A stretch of DNA of 64,000 nt from Gymnorhina tibicen (lineage: Eukaryota > Chordata > Aves > Passeriformes > Artamidae): positions 1,095,182 through 1,159,181 of the forward strand of contig VXAZ01009653.1 in NCBI GenBank assembly GCA_013399875.1, written 5' to 3'. The translations under genes were made by a program, and so were the position numbers. This document shows, piece after piece, positions 58,401 to 64,000 of this stretch (position 1 is its first letter; each line of letters starts with the position of its first letter). The notes beneath the pieces were generated by a model that saw only the letters and a list, made by a program, of their open reading frames with translations, searched no databases and was not told the DNA's origin.

Positions 58401-61400
58401 AAAAATAAGAACAGGATGATAAAGGAGGAAAAAGCTTCCCTGGCTTTTTCCCTCTGGCTGAAAAGATTCTAGATTTATGTGCAAGTCTTTCCAGATTGAT
58501 GTTACACGGGAGGGGAACTCACCAAATACACTGTTACCCATTATATAGTTTTGACATGAGAACAACATTGGTTTCAAAGCAAACATAAATCATTGACCTT
58601 ATCCAACCCAAACTACAGGGATGCTGGACTTCTCCACTGGAAGGTAAATAATCTCTTTAATACAATAAAGCATAAAACCCAACAGCTTCCAAATACATTA
58701 CTTGAAAACTACCAACACAAGATGCATCTCAGTCCTGAAATTATTTTATCCTTCTCTCCAGAGCTCCTTAATGTTCAAGAAATCTTAAGGAATTAATTTC
58801 AGCGCTACAGACTTGGGAGGATGCTACTCATGCCTCATGCTTCTGACCCCTCAGCCCGAAGCAATGTCACGCTCTGTACCTTTCACAGGGTGAGAAGTCA
58901 ATAAGCTGCACTCCTTGGTGACTAAACCTTTGAATCTGCTTGAACTTCTCTCCACCCCACAGCGCGATGCCTCTCTGGTGGAACGTGGCCAGGTAGGTGC
59001 CTTTGGGAGACCAACGGACGTAGGTCTCTGTCCACCTCTGGATTTTTAAAAAAAAAAAAAAGTCCACACGAAAGTTTAATTTCATGCTGTGCTCCTGAAA
59101 GGGAAAGAAGTAACGCGTGGCTTGTAGCAGAACATTTTGTAAACCCCTTTACTAAGTGAAGATCTCAGGATTTGTGATAATTGTGACTGATTGTGGAGTT
59201 TAATTTCATGCACATAATGTACAGTACCTATTCTTCAGGTTGAAAACTGTCAGTTGAGATCTTTTCAACTTACACATCACCGAAGATGTTTTTCGGGACA
59301 GTGGCATCCTTTGTGTAGTAACAATTAAACCCACCTAACAGCCTGGGTTTCCTTCTTTCAGCCTTGGTAAGAACGTAACTCTTCTCAGAAGTAAGGGTAA
59401 GTATTTCAAATTTCTGAACAACACAGCTCTGGACCTTCAGCTAAGTTAGAGAGGTCTCAGCAACACAGACCACAGCCAGAGACCATGATGAGCAAATATT
59501 CTCACCATCCCAGAGCCAACTTCCTTCTACTGTAATGCACAATGGTTATTAAGGAAAATGCTCCTGGGTCCTAACAGTTCCCAGCAAGTCCAGTGCCTGC
59601 AGCAGACAGGCAGACTAACTCTCCCTCTTTTATGCCATTACCAAACCAGCTATTCCTCTTTAACACCTCTGTGGTCAGCACAAAAGCAAGGAGTCATCTG
59701 AAGCAGCAAACATAAGCACATATTCAGCTCGAATGAATAGTGCTCCTCAAACTCTGACTTTGCATTCTCAGGTCTTTCTGAATCACCTATAACAGAGAGA
59801 TGAAGGAAACTAATGGGCATCATAGACCAGTAAAAAAAAAAAAAACAAACACCACCACAAACTCCAAAAATTCACAGTTCTCTTACTTAAGCAGATAAGT
59901 CTAATTCTAAAAGATGTGATTTCACCACTCTTCACAAGGAAGAAAAAATTATTTCAGCAATGGGAAAAAGACATTTTTTTTTTTTTAATTAAAAAGCTGC
60001 AATGTCATAAAATGAAGGAGACTGGCAGCGTATCTGCAATCTCCAGCACTTCCAGGACACTCACTGCTCTGTCCTCAATTTGAACAGGTTCCTTGATGTC
60101 ATTCCAAAAAATGGATGTCCGGTCTCCCGACTCGAAGATTACACTGTACTGATCCCTACAGTCAGGGTCTTCCAACCAGTATCGGAGATTCCCCTGGGAA
60201 AAACAGAGCAAAAAGACTATTAGTGAGTCAAAGGCTCAGTCAACAAGTTCCACAAATTAGTATCCACCTGGCAGGTGGAAGCTGGTCTTACCAGAGAGTG
60301 CAACTTTGGGGTCTTACCACTGCAAACAAGTTTTTGAAGTGAAATTAAACAATTCCAGTTACTGGATGCTGGAGGCTGAGAGCACACCATGAACACGTGG
60401 ACCTTCAAGGCGGTTTGATGATGTTTAATACTTATTTTAAACAAGAAGCCACTTGGCATTTGGTTTTTAAAGAAAAAACAAACTATCCTTTCTTCCACCA
60501 GACTATTTACAAAGCAGCTGGTAACAAACACCAAAGTTTGCCTCAAACAATTAAGAATATAAAATCTATTTTTAAATGACTTGTGCAAAATTATTATTTA
60601 CTCTTCAATAATAGGAGTAAATTAAGCTTTACACTATGTGTAACTATTAAGCAGAAGCACTGAGCTCCCCCATCACTTCATGATGGTGAGCATGAAGGAA
60701 CAGGAGCATGTGATCAGCACTGCTATTTACAACACCATTAACACATCATTTCTATTTTCATAGGGACATTCCAGCAATGAAGTAACCATTTAATATTAGG
60801 CTGAATATTCTTTCAATTTTTCCAAAAATTCCTTACCAAATCCTTAAATGGCTGTTTCTCAGGGATTTCCCATTCGTCACTGATTGTCATGTACCTGAAA
60901 GAGCAATTTGGTTGGTTACACTCCATGCAATCACCTTGGATTAGAGTTCCCAAATCTACAGATAACACACAATTGCTGCACTCACTTATCAAAGTCTGTG
61001 AAGAGGTTGACCCTGAAAGTGTGCTGCTTGTCCAGTTTGTATCCATCTGCATTCTTCACGGCATCCACGGCGTGAGAGGGAGACATGTACTCCAGGAAGA
61101 TGTACCTACAAGGAAGGAAAACCAAAGTAGAAGACATTGCTGACCATACAACAGGCTCATAATAAAGAAGAAGCAATGGGGATGAATTAAGAATTGAGTA
61201 CAGAGCATCTACAAGATAACTTCTTGTCTTGTCCCTAACCAAGCAGGGTCAATAGCAATGAATCTCCATTCTGGCCACAGGCTCACACACATTTTTTAGC
61301 TCTCTAGGCCCCAGTTAATCTGATATCCTTTCTGAAATGTGCCAGACCCAGTGGTGAATGCAAGTTCAACACAAGCAGGACAACAATGAGAGCCAGGAAC

Positions 61401-62342
61401 AGGCAGGTTATATCCACAGCTCTTCCCAGCTGCATAGCTCATGTTTAGGAATGGTAACTTGCTGTCGCGGGCATATCAAAGCTCTTGTTTTTCAATTACA
61501 CAACTCAGCTTCCTTCTGCCCATTTAATCCAAGCTAGCTTGGAGCCCAGCAGACTCAAAACTAATGGTACCCTGCACACCATCAGACAGTGTCTCAGACA
61601 GAGATAGGAATACAGAGAGAATAATTTTCTCATGCTTGTCACACTGACCTTATAGAAACAACAATCCCTCCACTCTAGAAAACTCTTATTTTTTTATGCC
61701 TTCTAAACAATGGATTCCTCCAATATTAGGAATATTTGCTACAGATACTGACAGTCTGTTTTGCAATAAACAGTACATCCACTGCTACCAGGTTTTGAAC
61801 TCAAGAGGACCTGTAACTTATTGATTAACCATAGCAGAAAATGGAGAAAAAACTCCTCACATCGTACTGCACAGAAATTTGTCTCCAAACCCAGCTAAAC
61901 TGTTTTCATAATTAATCCCCACCACACTCCACTATGGAGCCTAATGAGCTATTAAGCTTCTCAGTTCCCTCATGAACTTGTTTGTTGCTGAGACCAATGT
62001 CAGGACTGCACAGGGTGAGGTAGAAGAAGGTGATGATAGTGACTATGAGGTCACCATAAAAACTGGCCATAAAGTATTGACACTAACAATCAAAGATAAA
62101 CCAGAGCTGTGTTTCAATCCCTTTTCCAGCTGGAGTTATCATGACTTACCCTTTTGTTTTTCCATCTGCTTCCGGATAAAATTCATTGATAATTTTACCA
62201 AACTTGGAAAATATTTTGTGGATGACATTCTTCAGTTTCTCCAGTCGGTCTGGTCCAACCTGGGGCACGTTATCCACGACAATCACCGAGTCTATTCCAT
62301 CTGCTTCCTGAGGCTGATCTTTCAGGATGTCACCAAGCAGTT
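52498..62342 (-). CDS. EIF3B: Eukaryotic translation initiation factor 3 subunit B (5' end outside window)
   Basis: Scaffold subunit of the cytoplasmic eIF3 complex, which binds the 40S ribosome. Seventeen coding exons: 62150-62342, 60986-61105, 60837-60894, 60065-60193, 58880-59037, 58133-58264, 57973-58039, 57822-57868, 56849-57059, 56207-56279, 55626-55748, 55367-55445, 54391-54529, 54067-54192, 53509-53586, 52974-53082 and 52498-52601. All junctions are GT/AG and in phase. Joined they give 648 residues plus stop, equal to the human protein from about residue 167 to its end (814 aa). Order of parts: RRM in the first two exons ('[12 protein letters not shown]', '[20 protein letters not shown]'); then the WD-like beta-propeller ('[20 protein letters not shown]', '[11 protein letters not shown]', 'SVSWWSHK', '[11 protein letters not shown]'); then the C-terminal helix and acidic tail ('[20 protein letters not shown]', '[11 protein letters not shown]'), the part that contacts eIF3 partners. 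The acidic N-terminal exon is upstream of position 64000. Confidence 0.98.
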
Positions 62343-64000
62343 CTGCAAAGACAAGGCAGGAAACTCAGGCACTGGTCACATCAAGAAGGAGAAAGACAAA
62401 GGTGAAAAGAACAGTGAGAGTAAGAGAACAGAGAGACTTCAAATTTCAGGAAATTTTAAGAATCATTTAAGAAACTTGGTAGTGAATGAACATTCTGTCA
62501 GAAAAACAACTGAAGTGAAGGCACAAAATGCCAACAGCACTTCCTGGCTAAGTGACAGGATGATGTGGTTTCATGGCAAACTTGAGGCACCCAACTCTTG
62601 AAGTCCTTCTTAAAGATGTACCTTACATTGAGGTCATCAACACTTGCACTGTCAGTTTTTTTCAGGACATGGAACTGGTTCAAAAAGTCCTCAAAACTGA
62701 CAATAGCACAGACAAATGCATGATTTACCACCTGACCTCTGACCAGTCCTCTTGCTCAAATTATAACCAGATGACTTTGATAAAAATAAATGTAACCTGT
62801 ACCTCCCTCCCAAATTACACAAGTTTTAGAATAATTCAAAACTATCCACCATACTGGAAGCTCTGCATGTCTCAGCATCACTATAATTATGTTTAAGAAC
62901 TCACACTCCATCTAAACCTTTAATTAAGCACAAAAAATGAAGGTCTAAGGCAAGACACTTAAAGCCATATTCAAGCTTTGTGAAGACAAGCACACATCTT
63001 TTCACACTGGATATTCTTCAAACATATTTGTTCCTGAGTATCTGCAGTAAGTTCTAAGCTTATGTGAAGATCACTATAAAATACAAGGCTACACAAAAAA
63101 TAAGTTCACACCACCATACTTTTGAATTAGATAAAATTTAGAGAGTCAGACTACCTAGAGCCTGCACAGACTAGAAAAAAGGTGTTGTATACACTAATAT
63201 TTTGAAGACATTAGATTTTTGATGGTTTTGTAATTCGAGAAATTTTTCAGCCCAGAAACATCACTGGAAAGATCTCCAGCAATGAAGAAATATGATACAT
63301 ATGCTTACTTTGAATTTCAAACTACTAAAAAGTTGCTTTCTACAACTTTAAGCTTCAACAGGTTATTACACATGAAGCTTCCCACTGATTTGGGGCAATG
63401 TGCTTCACAAATGTTTAGTCCATTACCACCAAGATTATGTAGCATCCACAGAATATTGTTGTTTGTAGTATTTATCACTCAAAAAGATGATCTCCACGTG
63501 CACGTAGGAACTACAAAAAACAATATAAAGTATATAAAATGAAAGCATGGCCCACAAGGACATTTCCACAGGAGTCCACAAGCAAAAGGAGAAAACCAAA
63601 GTAAAACAAAAAAGGGTCATTTTAAGGCTCTTCTAGTTATTTTTTCACAACCACTTCTCACAAAAGACTCTGCAGGCCTACAGACAGGCCAAGGAATGCA
63701 TGTTTAGATTCCTGGGCAGGAATGCAACACCCTGCACTGAATCAGAACTGTAACAGACTGAAGACAAATTCCCACACTGTGCCCTTAAATTCAAAATTGT
63801 GAACAAAGGAATCTTCAAAGAGCAAGAAGCTGGTCCAGCCAGCTCCTACTGCAGCCAGAAGGGAAGCAGGGTGTGGTGGGTACAGGGCTATCTTCAGCTG
63901 GCAGTATTTTAAGGACCACTGTCATTATCTGAACTAAAGCTTCACTGGTACCTAAGTGGTTGTCCAACACATCCCTTCTCCTGCTTAAACTCGGATCAGC
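62343..64000 (-). other. EIF3B: EIF3B intron 1 (partial)
   Basis: AT-rich sequence upstream of the first exon in the window. The GC-rich N-terminal coding exon and promoter expected for EIF3B are not present before position 64000, so they lie further right. The plus-strand frame of 209 codons at 61972-62601 is antisense to the RRM exon and is not a gene. Confidence 0.85.

Noticed and set aside
61972..62601. 209-codon plus-strand open frame
   Set aside because: It crosses the EIF3B RRM exon and its splice sites on the opposite strand, and the translation has no domain.

Overview
The window is nuclear DNA from a bird. It carries many short, 5'-truncated CR1 LINE copies with the typical avian CR1 3' end, dispersed small exons with GT/AG introns, and CpG-island promoters. 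At 37999-38146 there is a tRNA-Ile-derived SINE fused to a CR1 tail, the type described as TguSINE1 in zebra finch, which points to a passerine. Gene order (EIF3B next to CHST12, same orientation) matches the block on human 7p22.

Layout. 1-24975: about 25 kb of intergenic DNA with no gene I can recognise. It holds CR1 remnants, an orphan CpG island with a 32-bp minisatellite (20480-20940) and a small cluster of GGATTA motifs (17591-17638). 24980-32290, minus strand: CHST12 (Golgi chondroitin/dermatan 4-O-sulfotransferase 2), with a single coding exon, a short upstream ORF in its 5' UTR, and a likely first exon and promoter in the CpG island near 31900-32290. 32300-50780: the interval between CHST12 and EIF3B. 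50785-62342 and beyond the right edge, minus strand: EIF3B, with 17 coding exons in the window, a spliced 3' UTR, and the N-terminal exon outside. 62343-64000 is EIF3B intron 1.

The main discovery is in the CHST12-EIF3B interval. Between about 37126 and 42790 the minus strand holds, in collinear order, at least seven exon remnants of a KIF19-like (kinesin-8 family) motor gene. They cover the exon ending at the P-loop, the switch-II-proximal 'SLGGNSRTVMIAHISP' exon, the neck and coiled-coil exons, and stalk exons matching KIF19. Several splice sites survive, but there are frameshifts, an in-frame stop beside the P-loop, lost donors and missing motor exons. Because it retains introns it is not a processed retrocopy. 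It looks like a whole gene that died in place.

On the plus strand the same interval holds a possible unrecognised spliced gene. Its best exons are 45309-45441 and 47266-47442, which are phase-compatible and end in a stop codon. It would be convergent with EIF3B and would lie next to the dead kinesin.

No functional pathway links CHST12 (secretory-pathway glycan sulfation) and EIF3B (scaffold of translation initiation factor eIF3). Their adjacency is ancestral synteny.
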